A stretch of 64,000 bases of DNA from Anniella stebbinsi (taxonomy: Eukaryota; Chordata; Lepidosauria; Squamata; Anniellidae). Positions within the stretch are counted from its first letter, which is position 1. Every line of letters starts with the position of its first letter. Both the position numbers and the translations under genes were made by a program. The stretch is from NCBI GenBank assembly GCA_029215795.1, contig JARDYH010000004.1:35902001-35966000 (forward strand), written 5' to 3'. This document shows, in pieces, positions 11,481-23,700 of the stretch. The notes below the pieces were generated by a model. That model did not search any database. It was not told the DNA's origin and saw only the letters and a list, made by a program, of their open reading frames with translations.

Positions 11481-12320
11481 GCAAAAGTGCAGGGGACCCA
11501 ATCTGGGTTGGTAGCCATATTTGTGTGCCTAGTGGAGGTGTTAGAAGGCTCTAATGCTCCCCTCAACACACTCACACACTGTAGCCATGAACCAGATCAG
11601 ACCTCATACATTTGCAATTTGCATTGCCAAAAAATGAGCGATCGAAATGGATAGATCTTTTTTTTGGAAATGCAAACTTGCAGGCATCCCAGTCCAGGTT
11701 AATGTCTCCCTAGCCCTCAAGTTAGAGGCCCAATCCAGGTTGGGTCCCTCACACTAGCTGGTACCTATAACTTATAGTAATGTGTATGGCAACCCCTAGT
11801 CCAACCCTCTTAACCATTTCACCATGCCGGTCCAACACACATCGTCCCATTCCTTGGTGCCTGTTTTTCTTGTTTTCTCAGAAAGTCTGGGCTCTACACA
11901 CACATGCCCAGATTCACTTAACATGGATCATTTATTTCTTCATACACATTAGCCACTCATATGTTCACACAATCTGTTTTACCATCTCCAGCTCATGCTT
12001 CGCTAAAGTTCATCGGTATTTTCTCTTATCCCACGAACATTGGGTTTCATTACAGATTGCCATTTATCAACTAGCAACTTACTAGAATGTATCCACATAA
12101 CCATGTGGTTGATCTGCTTCTATCATCCTGCCAATGGACGAGAATCTTACTTGTTTTGTGATCTGGGGAACACGTAACAGGGTTTTCTTCACACACACAC
12201 ACAGGCAGGACGATAAAGAAGACCAGCTTCTCTAAGTAGTTACATCAATACTGTGACACATGACCGCTTGGCAAGGAGTACTGGGTTCATCCATTTTCTT
12301 CCCCCGCTCCCCAGCCCCCC

Positions 12321-12350
12321 ATTTATTTATTTATTTATTTAAAAAAAAAC
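12321..12350. repeat. (TTTA)n tract
   Basis: Five TTTA units followed by a run of A. Confidence 0.85.
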
Positions 12351-13850
12351 ACTTATTTTCAAGGCACCTTAAAAAAACTTGCTAAGAAAATTAAAGTACC
12401 CCATTTTCAAAGCAAGAATATATACAAAATATAATTCCTACAGTTCTAAATGCAAGGTCCAACGTTAACAAGCGCATGCAAGTCTAATCTTGCACCCAAA
12501 GAATGCTCTGGCAACACTGCCAGTGGTTTCCATTTCGGGAACAAGATGAACGGTCTTATGGTGACGTTTTTGCAAAAGAAAAGTAAGGAAGTCACTTTGG
12601 AAGCGCGGGATGAAGTTTACGGCCGGGAATAGGTTTTATAGCATCGTAATCATAAGATAGAACACAACTGTGCCTTCCGCCGGTAAAAAGAGGAGGCTAA
12701 TCAACCTTTCACTCTTTCCTCCCCACACACCCACTCCTGGCATTCCTGCCACCTGTTTTTACTTTCGAGAGGCCAGGAGAATACAGCTATTCACTTGTCA
12801 CCTGAATTCCTATTTTTCAGTGTTACAAGCTGAGATCTGCCCAGCCGGCACAGGGTAAAGCGCAGAAGGTTTCTTCCAAGATTCCAAGCATGCCTTTTCT
12901 CACGCCAGATCAGTTCAGGAGCGAGTGAATAGAAGATATGTACGATGTTTCCTCTGTATAGGCCAGGGCAATCTAGGGTGGTTGTTTTTAAATCTTAAAA
13001 TACACATGCACACACCTCCCTTTCACGTTCCATACTAATTATTTTCAATGCTGCTCTGACAACTTTTTAGAAGTTTTCATGGAAAAGTTTGTTCGTAAAA
13101 TAAACTGTCTGTCTAAAGTATGATTCATTAACCTTTATCTGTAGTATCTTCTTTTTTCCCTTTCCATGTCCAGAAAAACAAGGAAGCAACTCATTCCTTG
13201 ACCAGTTTAAAAACCTACAGTGCATTACAGTCTTAAAATGAGGGTGCAAAAAGTCTTATATTTACCCAATTAGATCAAATCATAGTAAGTGCAAAGCTGA
13301 TTTTCAGATTGAACCCACTAGACTGAAACAGAGAGAATAAGGGAGGATTCCTACGATATTTTCTGTCTTGAGAGGCCACAGGATATTTCAGATTCCCTAG
13401 TCCAAGGTCAGAGACAACACTCCAACCTCAGTGGGAGAATCTGTGCTCTGACCATCCTCCACTTCGCTGCTGGCGGAGAAAGAACCGCACTGGCTGCTCT
13501 CTGAGATCGGGAACTCAACCCTGGAGGATGAAGAAGGGGGCATTTTGGTGGCCAAGGAGGGAAGAAGCCATGATACGAGCTATCCCAAGGCCTCTCTAGT
13601 CTCCTTCTCTCCCCCTCAGAAACACCCCAGCTAGATGAGCAAAAAAGCCCATCTACTGACCATGTAGAATGGGAGAAAGGGGGAGGCGAAGACTGCCTCT
13701 GCTGCACCTCCCACTCTGCATTGGATGATCGCACTGGATGATCGTAACACTCTGAGTTCGGAGGCTCATGATCATCGAGGGTGGAAGCAATAGGACTGTG
13801 CCCTAAATTAATCACAACTAAAATAAATGCCATCATTTCCAATAAGACTG

Positions 13851-13942
13851 CGACTGCAATCCTATACCCATTTAAATGGGAGTGAGGTCCTCTGAATTCA
13901 ATGGGACTTATTTCTGAATAGACATATATAGGATTTCACTGT
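13851..13942. repeat. Fold-back repeat, family C (CAATCCTAT ... AAGTCCCATTGA)
   Basis: TGCAATCCTATACCCATTTA followed by GAATTCAATGGGACTTATTTC and TAGACATATATAGGATTTC. About a dozen copies of this motif pair occur in the window. The two ends are inverted versions of each other. Confidence 0.6.
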
Positions 13943-14631
13943 TAGACACAACTAACTTCAGTTAAACTGAGGCCATTAAGTTGTCCCCAAACAAGAGAAG
14001 TACCAACAGGGACACAGCAATGGTGCCTCTCTTAGCCTGGGAGGAGAATGCTGCTCAGTGAGAACACTACTCCCAAGGTTTCTTTTGAATGCAAGGTAAA
14101 AACCCAGCACACTGCGGGGTTTGGGACTATTATGCTTGCTCTTGGTTCCTCCTCCAAACACCTCGCTCACAGTGACTCACAAATAGCTCCCAGGTGGTCT
14201 CCCTCCTATGACGGAGGAAAGATTTAAATCAAAACAATTTTATAAACTGCCACGAGGAGACAGAAGAGATTTAAATCATTAGCAAATGTGCATATACTAA
14301 CTAGCCGCTATAAAAAAACGTTACTTCAAGACTTCTGATCATGCGATTTAATTTTATTTATTTATTTGCAAAGCAGAACTCTATCTAGTTTGACATAAGG
14401 CAGTGAAAGCAACAACATCCCCACCCCCACCCCCCATTGAGACGCATGCAAGGTCCAAATTTTCCAGAAGCATAGGCTGGTACTCACTGAGCAGAACAAC
14501 AGTTCTCCACAAGACGGAAATTAAGTTTTCAAGATGCTTAGTTGGTAGGAGTCATAAATATTCATAATTTGAGAAATGGTTACATTTTGCAGAGCTCATC
14601 AAAGTGGGCTCAGAGAAACCGATGACTAAAG

Positions 14632-14752
14632 GAATTCAAGAGGCAGCTGGACAGCCATCTGTCAAGGATCCTTTAAGGTGGATGCCTGCATTGACCAAGG
14701 GGTTGGACTCGATGGCCTTGCAGGTCCCTTCCAACTCTACTATTCTATGATT
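14632..14752 (+). repeat. CR1 LINE 3' tail
   Basis: AATTCAAGAGGCAGCTGGAC, GGTTGGACTCGATGGCCTTG and TCCAACTCTACTATTCTATG match the end of the longer CR1 copy at 42535-43640. It is a severely 5'-truncated insertion. Confidence 0.85.
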
Positions 14753-15701
14753 CAGCCTTGGTATCTTCATGCCTGCAGTGACACATTATGTTCTGGGTCC
14801 CGAAACCCACGCTAATGCATAACCTATTATGTCATATCTATGCTGTTTAACCTCTGAGGTTAGTTATTTCACCCCCATCGTACTTTTTCATTAAAAAAAG
14901 AGGAAAGTACAGTCTTCAATGAGTTTTCTAGATGACCAAAGAGATAGCTGTGAATTTTAACATATTTGAAATAAATTCAAATTTTTAACTTGCTGTAGCT
15001 AAAAACAAAAACCAAATCACCAAATTCTTTTTTAAAAGTATTCGTTTTTATCCATTCCATCTCCCATCCAGGCAGTGCTTGGTGTTGGGCTTGCTCTGGC
15101 CAAACTCCCCCTCAAGAATGGAGGCCCATCCTTGCTGCCGGATTCCCATCCTTGCCTGAGCTCTGAGGGTCCGCGTGCAGGATAGTTTGCAAACAGCATA
15201 GCAGATGAGAGCCACCCCGTCACTCAACAGGTTTGCCTAAACGTTGCCCACATATTAGAAGCAGATGGCATAAATCACATCCTAAACCAACACAGCAGAA
15301 ATCATCATATAGTCCCTTCATTTGCTGCCCACACTGCCTCGAAGCTGAACCAGCCCCTTAGGGATCCCCAACATGGAAGGGAAGGAAAGAGTTGCTTCCT
15401 GGCCCACCTAATTTTCTTCTGTCCACACAGATCTTTTCCCTTTGCGCTCTTTCGCTCTCTCTTTCTCTCCACTCCCCCCATCACTTGATTAGCCAGGCCC
15501 CTGTGGCAGCCATTATGTGATTAGCCACTTCCTGCATGGGAGCCATTTTGTGGTGGTGCCCAGAGTAGTTTTTGAAATCTCAGGTGTGCCCTCAGGTGCA
15601 AAAAGGTTGGGGGGCCCTGTGGTTCTATGGTTGCCCAAGGGCGCACTGTCCCCTTCAGTATCCTATGGATTATACGATTTGGCTACAGCACTATTGCACA
15701 G

Positions 15702-15822
15702 GGCTTGCCCAACCTGGCACCCTCTCCAAAAGTGCCTGGCTGCAAACCCCATCATCCTCAGCCAGCATGGGAGTGATGGGGGTTGTAGTCCAACACATCT
15801 GAAGATGGTGTCAGGAAGGGTG
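15702..15822. repeat. Fold-back repeat, family B
   Basis: GGCTTGCCCAACCTGGCACC, CCCCATCATCCTCAGCCAGC, then GGGGTTGTAGTCCAACACATC and GTGTCAGGAAGGG. Confidence 0.7.
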
Positions 15823-16751
15823 CTGTACCACAAATACCCCCAAGCAGCATTGCTGTACAGAACTTAAATACAGTTGTGGAACACCAAATTATAAGTTTGG
15901 ACAGAGCGAGCATGTACAATTGCATCCTTTGAAAGAAAGAGACGATCGCATTTCCTTTTGGCCAGCTAGCAGAGTTTTGGATCCATTGCCAAAAAAGCCT
16001 GCAGAAATTCCAGTGCAACACCATGAGGAGCTAGTTACAAGACCTTTGGAAGCACAGCTGCTGTTTATACAATTTGTTTCAATATATATACTAGGGTGTA
16101 GAGCTATTTCGCCCCCTCTCGAAAGCCAAACTGAAATGAAGGCGTGCTTCAAAGAAAACAATTATGGAAATATAAATCAAGGAGACTGACGTATCTTTTG
16201 CAAATCAACAGCTCTGTAAAATATTCCCCCTGGGGACATGTGTTACCACAAATTCAATCATTTGTCCCCTCATTTTAATTCATCCGCCCAAACAATCACT
16301 GTGTTTCTACAGCTTTTCACAAGTACATTGTTTTTTCTGTGCGTGGTGGTAGTTGTACATTTCCATGAATATGGCTTGAGAAACAAACCAGAAGTCAAGA
16401 ACTCATCTCGGCTTGTTTTGAGGTTGTTTTCTTTAAAAGAAAGTAATTTCTACCTTTCGCACCCGCGTGTACATATTTACAAAGTGCCCCAACGTTCTGA
16501 TGCAAAGCTGCTCCTCCTCCCACATGAACAAGGATCCACAAATGCAGTCGCCAGCTTGCCATTGGCAAGTACATATTTTGTTCTGGCGAGAGCACAAAAT
16601 CAAAGAGAGCCCCATACCTTCTTCTTCCATTCCTCGAGGAGCGGAAGGGTTCTGCTGAGATTGCCAGGTTGACATCAGAAGCATGAAAGAACGGCAAGAG
16701 CTGTTCTTGGACACACCTGGAAAGCCATGAGACTTTTTGCTGCTTTCTGAC

Positions 16752-17475
16752 TAGTGTTGTGCCAAGAATTTCAATTCTTCCATTTTTGGCATTTCATGGG
16801 GGTGGAGTGAAAATTCTGGTGCAAGAGGCTGGGTGGAAGTGAAAATTTTGAATAACTTTCTCCCAGGGAGGAGGACAGGATTTCAGCTTACCTTTTTAGG
16901 TGTAGGCGACAGCTGTGGGGTTTTTTCTTTCTTTTTTTTTAAAAAAAACACCCCCCTGCATTTGCAGGAACCCAGGACTGTTCTCCAGCCTGGCACTGTT
17001 TCTGAACAACCAGAAGACCACGTGACCTCTTCCCAGTAAGCATTCAGGAAAGGCTCTGGAGCTGCAGAAGCTTCTTTGCAAAGCAGGAGCGATCTGTGCT
17101 TTTAGAGCTTTAGAAAAATTCTGTTCTTACTTGCAAAGAAACTTTTTGCAAAGAAGCTTCTGCAACCCAGAAGTTCTTCCTGAATGCCTATTGGAGAGGT
17201 TGGGGTCACATGGCCTCCTGGGAGTTCAAAAACTGCTGCCAGACTGGAGAACAGTCTCGTGCTGGGGGTGTTTTTCAAGTTAAACAAGAAAAAGAAAAAA
17301 GGAAGATCCTTCAGCCACTTCCCAAATGTAAAAAGGTATGTAGAAACTCTGTCCCCCTCCCCAAGGTGAAAATTCTCTGAGATTATCCCCCTCCCTGTGA
17401 AAGAGACAGGGAAAAATGCCTTTTTTGCTGGGAGGGGGTAGACAAAAATGGGGGCCAAGATTCCGCACAGCGCTA
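16752..17475. mobile_element. Non-autonomous hAT element, 724 bp, long fold-back, exact 8-bp TSD
   Basis: The octamer TTTCTGAC occurs at 16744-16751 and again at 17476-17483. Between them is an element starting TAGTGTTGTGCC and ending GCACAGCGCTA, so the termini are inverted. The two halves form a diverged inverted repeat more than 250 bp long. Paired blocks include GGACTGTTCTCCAG with CTGGAGAACAGTC, AACACCCCC with GGGGGTGTT, and CTGCAGAAGCTTCTTTGCAA with its complement near 17148-17170. An 8-bp duplication with a TAG/CTA end is diagnostic of hAT. There is no transposase reading frame, so it must have been mobilised in trans. Confidence 0.85.
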
Positions 17476-17670
17476 TTTCTGACAGTCAGAAGTATAGCAC
17501 AGTAAAGAGGACATCACATCCTTCTTCTCAACCGTGAAGGAGAGCACCTACCATAGTAGTGTTGGGTTGAACTCTGTGATGTCAGAACACCTTGTCCACT
17601 CTTGTGGGTGGGAACAGAAATTATAGGCTCATGACAAGACCAAGGTTTGGACCCTGCTCTTAGCTTATAG

Positions 17671-17932
17671 CAGCCTTTCCCAACCTGGAACCCTCCAATT
17701 GTTCTGGACTAAAACTCCCAGCATTCCTGACCATTGGCCATGCTAGCTGGGGCCAGTGGAGGCTGGTGATTCTAATGTCAGTGGAGTGGTGAATCCACTC
17801 TGGGTTTCAGTCAGAACTCTAAAAGAGTGGATTCACCACCCCACTGACATCAGAGCCACCAGCCTCCAGTGGCTAGGGCTGATGGAAGTTTAAGTTCAAA
17901 ATATCTGGAAGGCACCAACTTGGGGAAGGCTG
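17671..17932. mobile_element. Family B hAT-type MITE interrupted by a second MITE
   Basis: It begins CAGCCTTTCCCAACCTGG and ends CTTGGGGAAGGCTG. The flanks are GCTTATAG (17663-17670) and GCTTAGAG (17933-17940), a 7/8 match read as the target duplication. The centre has been split by the 118-bp insertion at 17754-17871. This copy helps establish that family B is a hAT-type MITE. Confidence 0.75.
17754..17871. mobile_element. Nested palindromic hAT-like MITE, 118 bp
   Basis: Termini CAGTGGAGGCTGGTG and CACCAGCCTCCAGTG are inverted copies with one mismatch. Arms such as GTGGTGAATCCACTCT pair with AGAGTGGATTCACCAC. Flanks GCTGGGGC (17746-17753) and GCTAGGGC (17872-17879) match 7/8. The host family B sequence is continuous when the insert is removed. 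Confidence 0.75.
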
Positions 17933-18079
17933 GCTTAGAGGCCTCCCCTGACCCAATTCGCACAAAAATAACCAAGCATAATTTACAAAATCCTTCCATC
18001 TTTTTTTTAAAAAAAATGGGACAGATGTTTGCTGGACTGTAATCAGAACATTCAGTGTGCATTCCCCACGTTGTAGGGA

Positions 18080-18192
18080 TAGGTAACTTGATGCCCTCCC
18101 AATGTTTTAGACTATAGCTCGCATAAGGCTTCCCCTCAGGGACGATGGGAATTGCATTCCAATACATCTGAAAGGCATCAGATTGCCTAACT
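18080..18192. repeat. Fold-back repeat, family B (divergent)
   Basis: TAACTTGATGCCCTCCCAAT, TTTTAGACTATAGCTC and GGGAATTGCATTCCAATACATC keep the family order. Confidence 0.6.
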
Positions 18193-18264
18193 ATTGTATG
18201 GTGCACAGTCTCGCTGTCCTGCAATAGGTACAGTACACTCATCAGATGGCTTATAGGCAGAGCT

Positions 18265-18375
18265 TGGTTGGTTGGTTCATTTACAGGTCAAGCCCGTCTG
18301 CTGCCTAGCTACCAATCAGGCCAGCTTACAACAATTTAAAACCACAGTATCGTAAAATACATTAAAAACACAACA
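18265..18375 (-). repeat. LINE/SINE tail, antisense
   Basis: GCCAGCTTACAACAATTTAA, AACCACAGTATCGTAAAATA and CATTAAAAAC resemble the antisense of the common reptile 'GGCGGCTTACAA' repeat tail. Confidence 0.45.
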
Positions 18376-18679
18376 AAAAGCAGACACTTCTCTGAGACAT
18401 CCAGGAAAGAACTTTTGCACCTCCCAACATGTTGAGATGTGCAAGCCATGCGTCTTTGCTATTCTTGTTAACAGTAACCAACACTAATCTATAGAACATA
18501 TCACTCCATGATGTTTTTCTTTCAGTGTTGATAAAATGGTTTAAAAAGCTGAGCAGCTTTTCTGAGTGGGATATGGCCACTTATTAGCCTAGTTTTCCAT
18601 TCACAGAAATGTGATCTTCCCAACACCAGTATTGCAGGGCCAGGTTATATACCCACAATACATATGAAGCCACAGATCA

Positions 18680-18795
18680 GCACTGTGTGCTGAGCAACAG
18701 CTCCTATCATCCCCAGCCAGTATGTTCACACTGGCTGGGGAAGATGGGCATTTTAATCCAATGCATCTAGAGGGGCCTAGGTTTAGGAAGTCTGC
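18680..18795. repeat. Fold-back repeat, family B (divergent)
   Basis: CAGCTCCTATCATCCCCAGC, CTGGCTGGGGAAGATGGGCA and CCAATGCATCTAGAGG form the palindromic core. Confidence 0.6.
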
Positions 18796-19189
18796 TCCAG
18801 GGCATTGCAAACTCTCTCTATGCAGGAACTACCTTCAAAATCCAGAGCCTTTTTACAGACTTTGAAAGCCCAGTACATTTTGTTGGTGCAGCAGTACCAC
18901 TAGATTGGGGCTAGTACAAACAGCAGGATATTCTGTCCATGACTAAATCAGTGGGGCTAGTCTTGCCAAAAGGGGCAGAAGACAAGAGAACCAAGAAGAA
19001 AAGGCAAGAGAGAGGAGAAACCAAAGATGCTAGAGAAATAATGCCCATCTTAAAAACACTCCAATAAAACCTTTCATCTCCGGGAAGCCCATAAGCACAG
19101 CATGATGGCAATTGTCCCCTCAACTTTTGATACTCAGACATATGCTGCCCCTAAATCTAGAGGCTTCTTTTAACTATTATGGCTAATTG

Positions 19190-19640
19190 TCATCACCACA
19201 TATTGATCCAATTCAAGTGATCAAAATAAGCCACCATGGCTCGTTATATAGTCCTGGCGTCATTTCCTTGCCCAAGTGCAGCTTGCCATGTCATCCAACA
19301 AGGGCCACTTGGCTTGTTTGAGGGAGAAGCAACCCTCAAAAAAACCATGGTCTGTGTCATCCGAACCCGGGCGGCATGTCTTGTTTGAAGGGGAAACAAC
19401 TCTCAAATAACCTTACAACAGGCCATAAGAGTTGTTTAACTCTCTATTTCAGGGTTGTCTGACTCTTTCTAACTCTCTATTTGAGGGTTGTCTAACTCTC
19501 AAACAAGCCCTGCCAGGTTTGGACAACACAAGAAACTATGGCAACCCCAACCCACTAGGCCTTGAATACTCACAATGGTATGAGTATTCACACACCACAA
19601 ACCACCATGGGCTGCAGTGATCATGCAACCTAGCCCATTT
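19190..19640. repeat. Fold-back element with internal tandem duplication
   Basis: Contains CACCATGGCTCGTTATATAG near the left end and ACAAACCACCATGGGCTGCA near the right, with CTTGTTTGAGGG and CTCAAACAAGCC inside in inverted order. Two copies of AACTCTCTATTT(C/G)AGGGTTGTCT lie about 38 bp apart at 19437-19495. The ends are not defined. Confidence 0.4.
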
Positions 19641-19796
19641 TGACACTGAACTCCAAAGATAAATTGCTGTGTTATATGAAGCTGGAAGGAAAGATGTAGC
19701 CAAAGTGTATTGTCACTATTTAAATTCTTAAAGAGAGTATTATCATTCCCCATTCCTGCAAGGTTTGTGAACAGTGGTGCAATGGAGCAAGAACTC

Positions 19797-20160
19797 ACAG
19801 GGATGCAACGCTGGCAATTTTTTTATTAGCAGAGATACTGATGTCATCTGCCACCCCACCCCCCACCCCTCAGAATTCCATTCTGTCTGAATTTTGCTGA
19901 AATCCTCACAGTAGCTGGGGATAAATTAATTTCCCCAATAACAATATTGTTCCCTGTTGTAATGCAAAGTATTTGTGGTGGCATGGTCTTGAATGGGCAT
20001 TAAGACCCATTCATTTTACACATGACCAGTTCCTGGCAGAGATGAAAACTGCTAGAACTGGTTTGCTGATATGGATCAACACAGGTCCTCAATTTCTGGA
20101 CTCTCCTTGAGGGCATGGCTATGGTGACTGTCATGATGAGCACTTCAAATTTTACCCCAA
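19797..20160 (-). repeat. Unclassified dispersed repeat, copy 1
   Basis: Its reverse complement matches 61560-61945 block by block: GTGCTCATCATGACAGT, CCAGTTCTAGCAGTTTTCAT, CAGCTACTGTGAGGAT, GGTGGCAGATGA and TATCTCTGCTAATAAAAAA occur in the same order in both. I do not recognise the family. Both copies can be read as TSSSSFHL-containing frames, but neither is a clear gene. Confidence 0.7.
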
Positions 20161-20510
20161 CATCACGGTACCCCATAGAAAAGCAAAACACATACATTGG
20201 ATAGGTTTTGAACTCTTGATTAAACAAGGCTCTTGATTAAACAAGGAGTCCAACATATACACCCTACACCAAACTCTTCCGTATTTACTGATGTGGATAA
20301 TAATTGACTTACAAATTCTCCCACAGCAGGACTGTTCATACCACATTAGGAGATCTAACACCAGCACAGAATGTGGGAGAGTGTCCCATTTGTGGCAAGA
20401 TGTACTTGACCAACATTTGCTGAGAAAGGAGCACACAGACTCTCAGAGCCAGCTCTTCATCATGCACTGGTGGCCATTCTCTCCATCTCAGGTTTCTGTG
20501 TAACTGCAAG

Positions 20511-20673
20511 GCTGCCTTACCCAACCTAGTGCCATCAATATGTTTTGGACTATAACTCCCACAGTTCCTGACCGTTAAATGTTTTGGAACAACTCCTATC
20601 AGTCTCAACCAACATAGCTCGGACTGACAGCAGTTGGCCCAAAACATCTGAAGGGCATTACAACTGGGAAAGC
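20511..20673. repeat. Fold-back repeat, family B
   Basis: GCTGCCTTACCCAACCTAGT, TTTTGGACTATAACTCCCAC, then an inverted second half ending AACATCTGAAGGGCATTACA. There seems to be an internal duplication of the TGTTTTGGA segment. Confidence 0.65.
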
Positions 20674-20698
20674 TGTTCTAATGCAAGCCTGAGAAACA

Positions 20699-20815
20699 TG
20701 TGGCCCTCTAGATGTTGAACTATAATTCCCATCATCCCTGATCACTGACCATGTTTGCTGGGGCTTATGAAAGTCATCATCTAAAACATCTGGAGGGTAC
20801 CAAATTGCCTAATCC
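20699..20815. repeat. Fold-back repeat, family B
   Basis: A second copy right beside the previous one: ATGTGGCCCTCTAGATGTTG, ATTCCCATCATCCCTGATCA and AACATCTGGAGGGTACCAAA. Confidence 0.65.
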
Positions 20816-21852
20816 TGCTCTAAGCCTTGACTACTCTTTCCTAACTAGCACTGTCATCTATGCAGAGTGATAGGGAAAGCTCCACATTTCTTAATTTCTG
20901 CCAGTCATGCAACTATTTCACACTACCTGGGGGGAAAGGCCAGGGATAACAAAATCAGTTATTTTGCTAGGTGAGAAGATATATTCCAGTCTGCCAAATA
21001 CTGTCCTCAACCTTGATGGGTTCGGACTGAGGATGGAATTGTACAGTTATATATCTCATGCCCCACACAAATTTAAAGGATTTCTCCAGCAGTCATAGAA
21101 AGAAGGGCAGATAATCACTCAGATGTGTAGAAGTCAACCCATCCAGGCCCAGGGGGCAGCCAACTTCAGGCTTGTTTAATCTACTTTGTTTTTTTACTAG
21201 AACCCTGAGATCCACCAGTCAAAGCTAGGAGCAAGACCTGCACTTAGAATGAAAGAAAAGGGTGCCACTGAGCTCAATTCTTTTCAATGCTGAAACTGAA
21301 CCAAGCTCACAGTGCTTTCACACAAGAGCACAGTCCTGGTTACTTTATTCAGTTCAGCCTAATTTTAAGTGGCAAAAGTCACTGACAATTAGACATCTCT
21401 CAGCGCAATCTACTGCAAATCACACACAGATCTACAAGTCATTTCCAGTCTGCCTTCTGGCCACCCCTGATCTAGGGGTAATCCACTGGGCCTTATTCCT
21501 TTTGAACTCATATTGTGCAGATAGGTCAGCAGTTGAATTGAGGTTCCTGCAAGGGCTGGCTCTTGTATGACAGTGAAGAGTCTGCTCAAACAATTCTCAA
21601 CATGCATCTTCCCCAAGGGAGAAGGAATCAGCAACATCATCGACATTCAACAGGAAACGAACAGCTAATCATATAGTGTAAGAATAGTGCAGTTATCAAA
21701 TGCCTGTGGTTATGGCAGCACTTCCAGACTCCAGTGAGTCAGTGTCACACTATCCACCATCCAGCATATATATAGCTACCCCCAAGCCCTAAACTCAGAC
21801 CACTGCTGAAACAGGGATCAAACATTAAGATAAACTACACCAGCCCAACTGT

Positions 21853-22020
21853 AGAAACATAGGAAGATGCCTTATACCAAATCAATCCATCTAGTCCAGT
21901 ATTGTCAACCCTGTCTGGCAGCAGCTATTTCTTCCTAGCTCTACCTGAAGATGCTGCGAATTGGACCTGGGACCTGCTGCATGCAAAGCATGTGCTTTAC
22001 CATTGAGCTACAGTCCCTCC
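21853..22020 (-). repeat. tRNA-Ala-headed SINE
   Basis: On the - strand it starts TAGCTCAATGGTAAAGCACA, TGCTTTGCATGCAGCAGG and TCCCAGGTCCAATTC, a tRNA-like head with A and B boxes and a TGC anticodon position. It ends TGGACTAGATGGATTGATTT, GGTATAAGGCATCTTCCTATG. This is the reptile SINE layout; it is not a functional tRNA gene. Confidence 0.8.
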
Positions 22021-22974
22021 CTCTTTTTCATCCTCATTGCTAGAAGACATCTGACATCCAACCTAAAGGGAATAATAGGATTGAAAGTCACATAAGCAAA
22101 GTGGGAGGGGGGGAGGAATTCCCCACACCAATGAAAAGGCTGCAAGTTAACTAAGCTGCTGCACACCTTTCATGGTCTATGTGTCAAGAGGTACAACAAG
22201 GCATTGTACCATTCAGTAAAGAAAACACTCCTGCAGAAAACAAGGAAACCCTGAAGTCCCAGTAAAGATTTGCATGCAGAACGTTTACTGCCACTTTTAC
22301 GGTCAGCCCCATCTTCTACACAAGTCTGCTGCACCAAAAAAAAGTCAATTCTATGTTGCTTTTAGAACTACAAAAAGTGACCTTGACTATCTAGATGGTC
22401 TCCAGCAAGCCAAGTATTTTGCAGCCTACAAGCAAGAGCTGTAACTTGTTATCAGAATATTTGTGCTCACAGCAAGCCAAGCAGAACAGACTAAGCATTC
22501 TTGTACAGTAAGATCTCAGCTAACAGCACTACTGGCTTGGTCAGGATAGAGACAAGGATTATCAAAAGGCGCTTAGAATTCCACAAGGAATGCTACTGGG
22601 TATTCAGTGGGTCAGGTACCCAAGTGATCCCAGTTATATGGGCAGAGTTGTCTGCTATGGAAAAACCAAAGACATTGATCACAAGCAGCCTCTTCCAAAA
22701 AGCACTTGTGCTCCAAGACTAAGGAGCAGCAAACAATCCCAGAATCTCAGGTCACTCAATCACAACAACATTCTTTAGATTTCTTTTCTTTCCCTTCATT
22801 CCTTCCCAAGCAGAAATGCAGTTTCATTTCAATTCAGCAGTAAAGGCATCGAACAGTTACGGTTATCAAGTATTTGAAAAGGGCAAGTGGAGCTCTATGT
22901 AGTCTTGTGTTCCGATATATGGGCGGTTTTAGCTAACACAGATCATGAATTAGGTTCCCAACATCAAAACTGCA

Positions 22975-23035
22975 ATAAGAAGTTTTTTACCTGTAAATAA
23001 GACCCTTTGAAATCAATGGGATTGATGAGTTTACA
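22975..23035. repeat. Family C remnant
   Basis: TTTTTTACCTGTAAATAAGA followed by TTGAAATCAATGGGATTGAT. Confidence 0.45.
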
Positions 23036-23589
23036 TGGTTAAAAGTAGCCGGCCAGGCACCTAAAATTTTGGCTGGTAGCTGAGGCTGGGGTGGAAGGAG
23101 ATAAAATCCTTAGCAGACCATCTTTGTACATGCCCATGAACATTTAGAAGGTCAGATTTTAAGAGTGAAAGTTGTAAGGATTTAAGGAGTGACTAAAATT
23201 GATGGAAGCTGTACTTTTGTTCAGTAGTCTCATTTCCTACTCTAGCATTGCAGCCCTGAAGATGTACAAAAACCTGCTGACCTGCACTAAATAAAGCAGC
23301 AAGTGAGGAAAGAGCAGGGATCTCAGAAAAGCTTGCCAGAAAGAATAGAGGCTGAGCCAAAGTTAAATGACTATGGGAATGTTATGAAGAGACAGCTGTA
23401 CAGGTACACATTGCACTCCCATCTACCTTTCAAGTCTCTGCAAAACCACCTTGTCCGTGGGGCCTTTCACCTACCTCCTTTTAATTCTCATTTCCAACTG
23501 AAACCAAGTTTTAAGTACATGAAGCCGTATTTTCCCAAGTTCATCCCTCCTTGCTCTCCATTCCCCACCTCTTCTTCCCTTCCATTTTG

Positions 23590-23700
23590 CCCCATTGTTT
23601 ATTTTGGATTGGAAGCTCCTTGGGTAATGACCTATCTATTTTAGCCTCCAAAACTCTACCAGTCACCATGAATTCTGATGGTGGTGTATAAATATGAAGA
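23590..23700 (+). repeat. LINE/SINE 3' tail
   Basis: TTGGATTGGAAGCTCCTTGG, then TGATGGTGGTGTATAAATAT. This is the usual order in reptile tails of the 'GTAAGCTCCTTGGGGCAGGGA ... GGTGCTATATAAATAA' type. Confidence 0.5.

Noticed and set aside
13408..13842. 144-codon open frame on the - strand in TGIF2 intron 2
   Set aside because: No recognisable domain, no splice signals in agreement with TGIF2, and low-complexity Ser/Pro-rich composition. Most likely a chance frame.
20370..20400. C2H2 zinc-finger gene (CPICGKMYLTN in one frame)
   Set aside because: Only one partial finger, no second His pair in register, and the frame stops at once. At most a transposon relic.
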